Source: Vandiemenella viatica (lineage: Eukaryota; Arthropoda; Insecta; Orthoptera; Morabidae). From it: a stretch of 64,000 nt of DNA. How positions within the stretch are numbered: position 1 is the stretch's first letter; every line of letters begins with the position of its first letter. The position numbers and the translations under genes were made by a program. The stretch covers positions 182,056,494 through 182,120,493 of the forward strand of contig JARYHS010008074.1 of the NCBI GenBank assembly GCA_031002005.1. The letters run 5' to 3'. A model generated the notes under the pieces. The model was given only the letters and a program-made list of their open reading frames with translations. It was not told where the DNA came from and searched no databases. This document shows, piece by piece, positions 23,231 to 33,900 of this stretch.

Positions 23231-26200
23231 TCAATGTGACACCTGTGCCTGCTTAACTGCACACAGATGGCTGATTCGTCGAGAAATCGTTGGCAATGCA
23301 AGCCTCATTTCCTCATCGACGGATTTGAGTCTTTCCCTTTTGGATGTTTTAATTTCAGTCAACGTCGAGAAGCCCAATTCACATGAATATGTAGTTGAAA
23401 ATGGCAATAAAAATATTAACTCCATGTCGGAGATATCCGGATATTCATTCCTTATTGTTAGCCAAAACGAATCTAAAGGAACTTGGAGAAGCTTTTTAAA
23501 TCAGCGAGTTCCTCTTGAATATTTATTGGAAGATGTTCCGAATTTGTAACGAATGGATCACGAACCCTCGAAATCTTCAACACTTTCTCCAAAGTACTTT
23601 TTGAATCTCTGCTGCAAGCCTTCTAAATGTTCTTTAATTAAGTCCATCACCATTTTATTACGGTCATAAAGTGACCATAAAGTCGGGAACATCTCACACG
23701 AGCCATTTTCAATCCTCTGTATCCACAAATCCAGCTTGTTCTCAAATCCCTTAATCTGATCTTTTTTTTTTTTTTTTTGCTGTTGTCAGTCTTTCGACTG
23801 GTTTGATGCAATCCTCCATCCATTCCTATCCTGTGCTAACCTCTCCATTTCTACATACCTCTTACAACCCACGTCCTCAATTATCTGCTTCATATATTCT
23901 AATCTGTCTTCCACTACAGTTCTTACCTTCGACTGTTCCCTCCAATAACAAATTAACCAATCCAGCATGTCTCAAAATATGACCGACTAGCCTGTCTCGT
24001 CTTTCTGTAAGCTTCTTCCACAAACTTCTTTTCTCACCCACCATTTCCAAAACTCGTTCAGTTCTTACTTTGTCTGTCCACGTAATTTTCAGCATTCTTC
24101 TGTAGCACCACATTTCAAATCCTTCAAGTTTCTTTCTTTCCAGTATTCCTAAAGTCCGTGTTTCGCTACCATAAAGTACTGTGCTCCACACATAGAGTTT
24201 TAAAAAGTTCTATTTAATTCCTAGATCAATATTTGAAACAAAAAGGTTTTTCTTTTTCATGAAGGCTCCTTTTGCTAGTGCTGTTCTGCTTTTAACATCA
24301 TTCCTGCTTCGGCCATCGGTTGTAATTTTGCTTCCCAAGTAACAGAACTCACTTTCTTCTCCTATTGCATCTGATCCTATTTTTATATTTAATCTGCTAG
24401 TATTGGTATCATTTCTGCTACATTTCATCACTTTTGTCTTACTTTGATTTATATTCAGTCCAAAATCTTCTTTCAGTATTTTTTTCATGCAATTCAGTAA
24501 CTTCTTAATATCCTCAGCCCTCTCTGCTAACAAGACAATGTCATCAGCAAATCGTAGCATACTGATTTTTTCTCCTTGAAAACTTATGCCACATGGAAAT
24601 TTTTCTTTGACTTTCTTCATTGCTTCTTCTACATACAAGTTGAATATTAACGGGGATAGACTACAACCTTGTCTCACACCCTTTTTAACTGAAGCATGTC
24701 TCTCGTGATTCTCTACTTTTATTACAGCCACTTGATTCTTATATAGTTTGTGTTCTTCTATCTCGATTAAAATTTTGAACATCTTGTCGCATCTAACATT
24801 ATCAAAAGCTTTTTCTAAATCAACAAATGCCATAAAAGTATCTTTGTTTTTCTTGATCCGCCCTTCAAGTATTAATCTTAAAGACAGAATTGCTTCCCTT
24901 GTACCACGATTTTTCCTAAACCCAAACTGATCTTCACCTAATGTATCTTCTACTACCCTTTCCATCCTTCTGTATATTATTCTAGTCAGTAATTTTGAAG
25001 CATGTGATGTTAGACTAATGGTGCGATAATTCTCACATTTTTCAGCTTGTGATTTTTTCGGAAGTGGGAAGATGATATTTTTATTAAAATCAGTTGGAAT
25101 TTCCCCTGTTTCATAACGTTTTGATATCAGCTTGAATAGTCTTCGCATTCTCACCTCTCCTAGGGATTAAAGAAGTTCTGCAGGGATCTCATCAATTCCA
25201 ACTGGCTTATTGGCTTTCAAGTCATTCAGAGCTTTATTAAATTCTGTCCTCAAAACAGGATCTCCTAAGTCAAGTATGTCGACAAGGCCTTCCTTTTTCA
25301 ATACACTATTGTTCAGGTCGTCCCCAAGATACAGTTTCTCAATGTATTCCTTCCATCGGTTAGCTATTTCTTCTGAACTTAAAAGAGGTTTCCCATCGGC
25401 AGGTTTAATGTTGATACCTCTTTTCTTCATTTCTTCAAAATTCTGTTTTATCTTTATATATGCAACATCTACTTTTCCTATGATCATTTCCTTTTCTACT
25501 TCTTCACTCTTTTCTTGTAGCCATTTTTCTTTTGCTATTTTGCATTTCCTATTTATTATCCATAATAACAAGAATATTTTCGTTCCTACCTTGCATTTTG
25601 TTGTTCATCTCATTCGAGTGTACAAAAATGTCGGAAAGATATTGCAACTTACATACCCATTCGCCATCTGCGAATAAATCAGCGAACTTGTGACTTTCAA
25701 CAGTCAAAAATACATGGACGTCTTCTCTAAGTTCAAATATTCGCGTCAACACCATTCCTCGTGACAGCCAACGTATTTCTGTATGTAGCAGGAATTTAGT
25801 GTGTACCAAACCAATTTCCTGGCATAAAACGGAAAATAGTCTCGAATTTAGGGGCCGCGATTTTATGAAGTTCTCAACTTTTACTACTTCGTCCAGCACA
25901 TCTTTCAGAGAAGGTGGCAGAGACTTAGCAACAACGGCTTCGCAGTGAATGAGACAGTGATCACATCGTACGTTGGGATTTACTTCGCGTACCTTAGCTG
26001 CAAATCCTTTCACTAGGCCTATCATAGCATCTGCTCCATCTGTACAAACATTAACCTTCCATCTTAATTCATTAATGCGCAAATATTCATCAGTCAAACG
26101 AAATATTTCTTCACCGATTGTATGGTCTGGAAGTTCTTTGCAAAAGAAGAAATTACTTACAATTACATTTCCATCAATGTAGCGAATTTAAGCCAGAAGT

Positions 26201-26740
26201 TGTGCATCGCAAATAATAACTGTGGACTCGTCGATCGTGAGTACTTCTGACTTTTGTTGATTTTCTTCTTCATAATGTCTTCAATATCACGAGACATATC
26301 AATAACTCGGCGACTGATTGCGTCAGCAGAAAGAGGAATTTTGGAAATTTCATTAGCAGATTCTAAACTCAGAACTATTCTCACCATCTCTTTACAAACA
26401 GGCTTTAACAGAGTTTCACCTATTGTATGTCTTCTTGGCCTTTACTAAAAATTCGGCTCCCTCATAACTAGCTTCCTGTAGTTTTTCAGAAACACGTACT
26501 GTAGCGGTCATGAAAGTTTTTTTTTTTTCTTCTTATTTTCCAACAACCTACGAAAATGAGTGACATCTTTGTTTGACAGAGAATAATGTTTGTTGACAAA
26601 CGTCGTTTTAATTTACTTGGAACCATTGCAGCGTTGCTGAGTTTTTCACCACAAACGATACACTCGGGGATAGGGCACGTTTTTTCACCACACCTAGAAA
26701 CCCCATAGGATAAGTAATTATCACTAGATTTCCGCTGCAT
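23231..26740 (-). pseudogene. hAT transposase (SCAND3/ZBED5-like), split by a LINE
   Basis: Cut-and-paste DNA transposase remnant. From the 5' side (26740): a BED-like finger region with 'CIVCGEKLSNAAMVPSKLKR', then 'SLESANEISKIPLSADAISR' (26387-26163). Next is the catalytic core at 26097-25549, with 'VNVCTDGADAMIGLVKGFAA' (conserved aspartate), 'CDHCLIHCEAVVAKSLP' and 'LHTEIRWLSRGMVL'. Coding then stops at the LINE and resumes at about 23761 with 'IKGFENKLDLWIQRIENGS'. It ends in the dimerisation domain (23425-23231) 'FSTTYSCELGFSTLTEIKTS'. Short frame breaks near 26140, 26400-26480 and 23550 show it was already decaying. The domain order matches SCAND3/ZBED5-type hAT proteins. It is inactive here. 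Confidence 0.88.
23762..25571 (-). mobile_element. RTE-like LINE, 5'-truncated, nested in hAT
   Basis: The 3' end is marked by a poly(A) tail (17 T on the plus strand at 23762-23778). Minus-strand frames cover most of ORF2 without the endonuclease. 25571-25167 is the pre-RT region ('NKALNDLKANKPVGIDEIPA'). 25154-24210 is the RT, with 'IIFPLPKKSQAEKCENYRTI', palm 'FMAFVDLEKAFDNV', 'VRQGCSLSPLIFNLYVEEAM' and catalytic 'LRFADDIVLL'. 24191-23877 is the C-terminal part ('FEMWCYRRMLKITWTDKVRT', 'LVGHILRHAGL'), ending at 23786 with 'NGWRIASNQSKD'. At least three stops or frameshifts separate the frames. The ending resembles RTE/BovB ORF2 tails. Truncation at the 5' side is typical of LINE insertion. 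Confidence 0.9.
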
Positions 26741-27385
26741 TAACTTTTATTTCCTTCTTTGTGACTCAATGCTTTCATCAGCTGCACTCATAGTCGGAAC
26801 ACTCCGTTCAAGGAATTTGTCCATCTTGAAGAAATAAAAGTCTGCTAATTGTAATAGAAAATATCAAGACAGTTCTCAGACCTCTTCAGAGCACAGCTAC
26901 GATAGAACTGAAGTAACTGTAAAAAGTGGGATTTATACACTTCAAAGAAGTCACATATACGGTGCCGATTGTTTTTACAATGATGTGCAACGGTACAGGA
27001 ACAAAGTAGTATTGTTGGAGAAGCACCAACACCGAACACTTAATACAATAAGGCTTGGAAAGTTCTGCTAATCCCAGCAGTTTAGACTGAGGGAAAAGCG
27101 CATACACAGAACATGCGGTAAATATAACGGCACATCAAAGCGCAGCAGTAGATGCGAGGAATAAAAATATTTAAAAAATGAATAAACAAAACTAATAGCA
27201 AGTGTGAGTATTTCTTAAAATACGACTATACGTAGCAATACGCGGCCCATGAAACTAAAATGCAATTAATAAAAAAAATTGGCAATTAATTCCTTATAAC
27301 TGGTAAAATTTCGCGGCACACCTTTCACCTTGTCGCGGCACACCAGTGTGCAGCGGCACACCGGTTGCGGACCACTGACTTATGC

Positions 27386-28530
27386 AAATGCTGGGCGTCA
27401 CCAACTTTTGCCTCATTAATTATACTTTTGGAAAACAAAAAATACAATTTTCACACAGAACACAAGTTACACTTATGGCATACAGATGGCAACACTTTCG
27501 TAGCTGCACCTTTTGGAGTAGGATCACCAGTCACTGAAACTGGCGTGAGGATTAACAAGAGTTCACGTGATTTCCACGAATATGAAGCGGCGACATCACT
27601 CGTGATGCAAACCGGCTGGAAAAAATTACCAGGAACTGGCAGAATTAATTTCTGTCACGAACAAAATGTTGTTCAACAATGGCACTCAGCTTCTATATTA
27701 ATCAATACAGTTTTACTTTCTATACTAATTAAGTAGAGTTAACAAAACATCTAAAATCTTAAAGACATTCTATACTGCATATTAATGTACTGCATTAAAC
27801 TGTATCACCAAGATGTATAATCATCATTACAACTTTAAAAATGTGTCAGCAGGTTTGTAAACAAGTATAAGGTCCGTTACGCGACTGTTAATTTCAGAAC
27901 ATATTTTAACCCATTTCAGACCGACTGTACCGTCAGCTGCTGACTGAATACAGCAAACTGTGGGACCTGCAGTCAGCGGACAGAACTCCAGGCCTGCTTA
28001 TGTAACTTCAGACATTATCGAATTACCTTACAGGTATGTTTAATTTTTATCAAAAAATCATCTCTTTATTTTTATTCGGCGTAAGAAATAAATAATGAGC
28101 ACAACATTTACTCTAGCGGGGGGAAGCTGCCTAATTAATGTAACATCTGTAATAGTACCTGCACCTATATTCAACATGAAACTTCAAACTTGAGGAAATA
28201 CAATGATCCAGAAAGCTGGTAACACTGTCAGGTTTACTGATTGGCTCCGTGTGTTCCATAGCGGAGCGTCCATTACAGGGCCGAATATAGGATCTGTAGA
28301 GCCCTGGGCTATACCTGTGCTGTGGGCCCTTATATACACATGAAGCAATATCGATTACTTATTATTAAATTAATAAACCTTTTAATGCAAAGTATTGAAT
28401 ACTATAACGAAAGTAATAATATACCATGATAACTTAATGGAGATTCGAAATTTCGTGACGTGCTTTCTGCATCGTTTCCGAGACTGAAGTGAGCGATGCC
28501 CGCTCGTTCAATTTGTTGACTGATGATAGA
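27386..28530. other. Mostly non-coding; one candidate exon inside
   Basis: Apart from the candidate exon at 27920-28005 there is no recognisable coding content. Confidence 0.4.
27920..28005 (+). CDS. Candidate terminal exon of an unidentified gene
   Basis: After a good acceptor (TTTTAACCCATTTCAG) a GC-rich frame reads 'RLYRQLLTEYSKLWDLQSAD' then 'RTPGLLM' and a TAA stop. Base composition is clearly richer than the AT-rich surroundings, the amino-acid mix is helix-like and ordinary for a cytosolic protein, and it resembles no transposon protein I know. An alternative donor (TTAT/GTAACT) sits at the stop, so it could be an internal exon. It does not match the known C-terminus of importin-5. 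Identity unknown; it could also be chance. Confidence 0.35.
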
Positions 28531-28534
28531 TAGA

Positions 28535-28925
28535 TCAGGGAGAGTCCATAAACCACGTGGCTCCATTTTTGCCTCCTGTGAATCCCCCTTCCCCCCACTT
28601 AACCCGACGTGGCTTTTGTCACGACGTAGCCCGTAGCTTACTTCCATATTGATTCGAGAGGACATATTGTATTGTTTTCTCTTGTCAGACTATCGTAAAT
28701 TATGCCCGGGGATTGTTAAATGACGGAAATAAATATTTACTTGCTTCTGTGTGTTCTGTATCTCATTTTAACTGTGACTAATAATATGAAAGAAAAGCTA
28801 CGTGGCCTGGCTACGAAAGCCTCCACACCCCCCTTTTCCCACGTAGCCCAGAGTAGCTTTCCAGACAAACCCGTGCCCCCCCCCCTTAAAGCGAGCTACG
28901 TAGTTTATGCTGCCTATTGTAGTGT
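28535..28925. mobile_element. Short DNA transposon with TACGTAGC-type termini
   Basis: The left end has 'TCCATAAACCACGTGGC', and the right end, inverted, has 'GCATAAACTACGTAGC'. Both arms continue with C-rich or G-rich runs and repeated 'ACGTAGC' or 'ACGTGGC' motifs. No transposase is present. The pattern resembles known insect and vertebrate non-autonomous DNA elements with 'CCATAAA..ACGT' ends; the superfamily was not assigned. Confidence 0.5.
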
Positions 28926-29194
28926 TGTTGCAACCACAAACCCTCAGTACAGTACCGGACAGGGGTTCACATATCAAATGGGAGAGTTGGGCCAGTAAGT
29001 TTCAGCGAGCTAGTAGTCCGGAGGACTAGCTCTTGGAGCGCTAGCGTCGGCGATAGAACGCCAAGAAGTTATACTTTCCACCGCCAGATGGCAGTACGTT
29101 CTTCTTTCCATAAACGTTAACTCTGCTACATTGTCTATATATCTCTGCCATATATTGTCGTATATTGTCGTTTTGATTGTAGCCGTCGCCTATC

Positions 29195-29335
29195 AAACGG
29201 TCATTTCGATTTGTCTCTGTTTCGTTTTCTCTTCTGTTTCATTTCGTTTTCTCTGTTTTATTTTCTCTTCTGTTTTGTTTCATTTTCTCTTCTGTTTTGT
29301 TTCGTTTTGTTTTCTCTGTTTTGTTACGTTTTTAC
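29195..29335 (+). repeat. Pyrimidine-rich TTTTCTCTTCTGTTT(T/C) repeat
   Basis: Imperfect repeats of 'TCGTTTTCTCTTCTGTTT' and 'TTTCTCTGTTTTATTTTCTC'-type units span about 140 bases upstream of the THAP exon. Low complexity; the encoded phenylalanine-rich frames are not real. Confidence 0.7.
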
Positions 29336-29620
29336 CCGCATTGCTTTCGTTTGCAAGTTGTGCCCTAAGTTGAAGAAGTTGTTCGCCGTCATACTGGTTG
29401 CAGGTAGGTAGAACTTGTGTGAGAAATTTATTATTCCTGTTATTAAACATTATTATTTTCATCAGTCCGTGAATAATATATATATATATATATATTTAGA
29501 GTTGTGTGTTGTCAAGCATGTGGCATTTCTTCAAAAAATCCTCGATGCACAGCAGAGGGAATATCTTTTCACAGATTTCCTGTGAAAAGACATGAAGGTT
29601 GTGAAATGTGGAAGAACTTA

Positions 29621-30956
29621 AGGTGCGTTTCCACTGAGGCAACTTCTGGGCAACATGTGGCATGCGGCACTGACGCATGCGACAAGGAGTATTTCAAGCG
29701 TAGCAACACGCTGCGACATGTAGTAAGCAACAATGACGCATGCTACAGGTTGGGCCGTGTCGCCGGTAGTATGGGCCACTGTGCGACAAAAATATAGCGT
29801 GTCGCACGATGTCGCCAGTATCCAAGTGGCGGTGGATGAGTGCGACAGAAAACGGGCGACATGGAGTGGAATGTGCAGAAAACAACCTTATTTATTGAAG
29901 ATTATCATACTTCACCAGAGTTCTGGAATAACAAAAGTGCATCGTGTAAGGATAGGAAAGCGAAAAGTGACAAATTAATACTACTTGCTAACAAGTACGA
30001 ATGTTCATTAGATGAAATAAAAAAGAAAATCAAGAATTTGAGGTCTGCTTTTCATTGTGAACATAAAAGGATTACTAAACCAAAGAACGGCTCCTCTCCT
30101 AAAAAAGAGAAATGGTTTGCTTATAAACTCCTGACATTTTTGTTAGATGTTGACATTCCAAGACAAACTTTTTCAACAGCAGAAAATTATGAGGTATGTT
30201 AATTAATATATGTAACTAATTATTTTTGACAGAATAGTTTACCAATGACAGATCCAGAGACGGAATAGGGGATTTACAATCTTTTTAGTTATACAAGTAA
30301 ATAAAAGTAGTTTTATGGTGGGTTTAAAATATATATATATATATTAAAAATTGTCGTAATTAAAAATTTACAAAAGGACTTACATATAATTAAGATAGGC
30401 TGTATTTACAGCGAATGTAGAAAAGTGTTTCCAAATTTAGATTGTGGTAAATAATAGTAAAAAACTTTTCTTGAATCGACCTTTCACTCACACAGTTGTG
30501 TATGATAGGGATAAATTGTTATATCATGGTAACGTAGCTAAATACATTATTTTACGTGCGAATATATAGTTTATGTTTTTGTCTTAATATTTGTCTTGCC
30601 AAGATACTTTTCCTTCTTTTGACACCTTGCGATTCGCACTACTTTTAACAAATAAATCTGATCCACCACCTAGGTTTTTTCAGTTTTCTTCTTTTATTGC
30701 CATTTGCGAGGATCAAATAAGCAGCAGCTGTCACTGCTTCTGATGCCATGTCGCACACTACTGGTCGCATAACGTGAAATGCTTTTGCCGCATGCTACAA
30801 GCAACGGCGACAAGTAGCAAGCGACAACTGGCAACAGATTCTTGGGCGACATTTGACTTGCGACAAAGTATGATGACGCACGGCGACATGCAGCAACAAA
30901 ATAACTCGTGTAGCATGCTACATGTTGCTTGTTGTTGCCTCAGTGGAAACGCGCCT
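29621..30956 (+). mobile_element. PIF/Harbinger-type element inserted in the THAP exon
   Basis: The ends are AGGTGCGTTTCCACTGAGGC and, inverted, AGGCGCGTTTCCACTGAGGC, both continuing with AAC and then related 'GCAACATGT(G/A)GCATGC' sequence. The flanking TTA on both sides (29618-29620 and 30957-30959) is the 3-bp TWA target duplication typical of PIF/Harbinger. Removing the element and one TTA restores the THAP reading frame exactly. Both subterminal regions are packed with 'GCGACA(T)' and 'GCATGCTACA' motifs. The only gene is the MADF exon; a DDE transposase is absent, so this is an internally deleted, non-autonomous copy. Confidence 0.9.
29861..30193 (+). CDS. MADF (Myb/SANT-like) domain protein of the Harbinger element, first exon
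   Basis: The protein starts at ATG 29861 ('MEWNVQKTTLFIEDYHTSPE') and shows a MADF domain over residues about 6-95: 'FIEDYHTSPEFWN', 'KLILLANKYECSLDEIKKKI' and 'KNLRSAFHCEHKR', ending 'KWFAYKLLTFLLD'. Such Myb-like proteins are the second gene of PIF/Harbinger elements; they bind the transposon ends and bring the transposase to the nucleus. The frame is open to a stop at 30202. A consensus donor (GAG/GTATGT) at 30193 suggests it was the first exon of a longer gene whose remainder is deleted. No inactivating change is seen in the exon. Confidence 0.8.
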
Positions 30957-33900
30957 TTATGGGGAATTGTTGGCGATGTGAGCAAGAAGTTTCTTTGCTC
31001 CCTTCACTTCGAAAGGACTTGCTATATGAATCCTCAAAGTAATCATTGGATGCCTTACGCCGTCCCATCGAAAGGTAAATGAAGTAGTATGTTTGCCTTT
31101 GTTTAGCGGGTCTTAAATTTACTCGAGAATGCGATACCGATGCGATTGAAACACAACAACGTCTGTTATAAAATTACCAACGTCAATGACAACAACGCTT
31201 TAAATCATTACTTTTATCAAAATTTGTAATTGTTTCGGGGCTTAAAATAATGAGTATTTCTCTTTCATCCTGGAAACTATTGTTCAGAGGAAATGCGTTA
31301 TCAATTTCAGTACTGAAGGTATACTGTTCTCGAGTATTTACGAAATATTTTTCCGTACCTGTTCGATATTTCTTTTTTCACTTTGTGAATATGTGTTTCT
31401 CATTCGTTTATTAACTGAAATTGTGATTCATAACATAATTTGTGTGTTCAGAATAACTCCCTGCAGAGAGTTGTTCAAGGGATTTTAACATAGGTGTCCA
31501 ATTATATGACCATAATGTAATTGTCAGTCACTACTTTTGCTGTATTCAAAACAGTTAGTAAAACGCACAATTGTAACACTATACATGAAAAAGATATTCA
31601 CAATGATTATAAGTCTCTGTTATTTGCTCAAAAAGGAGGCCATATATTAAAGGATACATATATTTCAGCAGTTACCAAAACATTTTGAATGTCTGTCAGG
31701 GGGTAAGAATAAATTGTAGAGGATAATTTAAATAATTATTTTTTAACGAGTGCGTGGAAGGTTTCCTTCTGATGGTTCTTCCATTGTTTTGTATTTTCTG
31801 GTGTATATATCTGTTTTGACAAGTTATGATATTGCTGTAAATCATGTCATTTCCACATCTCAAAAAGATCTGATTATAAATGTCAAGAATGTAGCTATCA
31901 AAGAGGAAGCTATTATCTAGATGTATTTAATGCACTTCATATAATAATGAGTAACCAAAAAAATCCCCTTTTTTCTAGGTGCTCCATATGCAGGGTTGCT
32001 ACTTCAAGTGGGAGATCACTATCCCCCATTCGTTCCTGAACTTGGAGCCACAGGTAATTATTACCTCATCAAAACTATTGTAAGTATTTGGCATTTATCT
32101 TCATTCCGTGCTTATCCACTACCCACCTGTTCCTGTTACCATCTCCATTGGTATTGCATTTTTAGGATTACTCTGCCATCAAGATAAATCTCTGATGAAG
32201 ACAATTGTCATAATCTGTTTCACAACCATGACTAGCTCTGTAAAATGCCTTAGAAAGAGCCAGTACAACATGAACGGCCCCCCCCCCCCTATTACTTTTA
32301 TAACACAACTATTTAAGTGTATACACTCATCACCCCTTGTTCCCTACCCAACCATTTTTTTTTATAGCTTCCCTCTTTGTTCAGATTTTTTATTTATTTT
32401 TATGCCTAACAGCTATGTCGAACCTGGGCTGCTCCTGGTTCTGGAAAACTTGCAAAAAAAACTGCATCCACCTAATGTCCCCCATCACAGTTTCCACATT
32501 TATAAGTATAACAGTGGAGATGTGTGGAGTGAATTATTTTTTTAATTAATTTTGTTCTTAGGAGATCAGCACACAGCTCCAGAAGTGGGTGTGGAAAACG
32601 AGCCAGAAATTGTGCCCTGCCCTGTTGAAGCAGTTTCAGCAGGTAATCTAACACTAAATATCAGATATTATTTTTAAATGGGTTACATTAAATTGTCTGA
32701 TGGAATTTGCTGCCTTATATAAAAGTAATTGAAATTTCTGCTATAACTTCAGTGTAAATTTAAAGTGTTATGTTTCATATGGAATTGTGTATATATCATT
32801 TCTTTCTGTCTTCTGGGCCAATTTTTTGCTATGTTAGTTTATAGATTTTTGATGAAATGTATTTCTAATTTAAAGGTGATGATACACATGTCCCAATAAC
32901 AATTTTTGCACAAATCCACTTTTGCATATAAATATACTTATAGATATTACTTTTAACTGTCATGTTTAATCTTACATGTGATGCCATGTATAGTTTGTAT
33001 CATTTATTACTGAACTGTAATGCAGTCTTATACTGAAAGGAACATAGCATTTTTTTACGTGCAATATTACTTTAAATTGTGATGTTTTTTAATCTTAAAA
33101 ATGTCATTGATTTATGGCATATAAAATGTTTGCTATGTCAGTGTATTTCTTAATTACACATTTCAGTTTATTTATTTAATGGTTCTAATAAAGATATTTT
33201 CAGTACAGTTTTGATGCAATGTGTGTGTGTTTTTTTTTCTTTCTAGATTTTTTGCCAAGAAGGGACGCCGGAGACAGAAATGAGCAGCTGGAGCTACCAG
33301 AGGGAGTAGGTCAGGTAGAGGTGGGTGGAATAGGGCAGGAAGTAGATGCCATCTGTGGAGAACCTCAGACATTTCCATTGGCTGAAGCTTCAACTCCTAC
33401 CTCCTGCCGGAAATCATCTCTGCAACATAGCGGGCGGGGTTGAGTCCTGTTTTCATTCATGCCCACAATGTTGCCGAGTTGACTCCAAGAAAGAAGACAC
33501 TGTATAGGACAATTTACCGTCAAAACAAGTTGCTTCAGAAGCCGAAAAAGAAGGTATCAAGTTTTCGAACCAAAATCAACGAGACCGATAAAGGTAAAGG
33601 GTCTGTGTTGTCTTTGGTCTCGAAAGCTGATAAGTACATTTCATCTTCAGCATCAATATTGTTTAGAGCACAAATTGCCAATGCATCACTTCCTCCTAGG
33701 TGCCGGAGGTGGACAGTTGAAGATAAGGCTCTGGCAATGGCTATCTACAAGTGTAGTCCATCGTGCTATCGCTTCCTAAGTCATATCTTGGCTCTTCCTT
33801 CCCGTGTAACCATTTCACGCTCTTTGCAAGCTATACCTTTCACCACTGGCATAAATGAAGGTATTTTCTCTCATTTGGCAGAAAATATTAAAACAATGAG

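Larger units (their letters stand above)
22994..27377 (-). mobile_element. hAT transposon carrying a nested LINE
   Basis: It has perfect 15-base terminal inverted repeats, CAGTGGTCCGCAACC at the left and its complement at the right. The 8-base flanks ACTTAGGT and ACTTATGC match at six positions, fitting a hAT target duplication. Subterminal 'CGCGGCACACC' repeats occur at both ends. The transposase lies on the minus strand (26740 to 23231) and is split by a LINE at 23762-25560. Confidence 0.92.

Noticed and set aside
27365..27736. 123-codon plus-strand frame just beyond the hAT right end
   Set aside because: It starts inside the hAT terminal repeat and shows no known domain or codon bias.
29131..29411. 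Phenylalanine-rich membrane-like small proteins
   Set aside because: They are translations of a pyrimidine-rich simple repeat.
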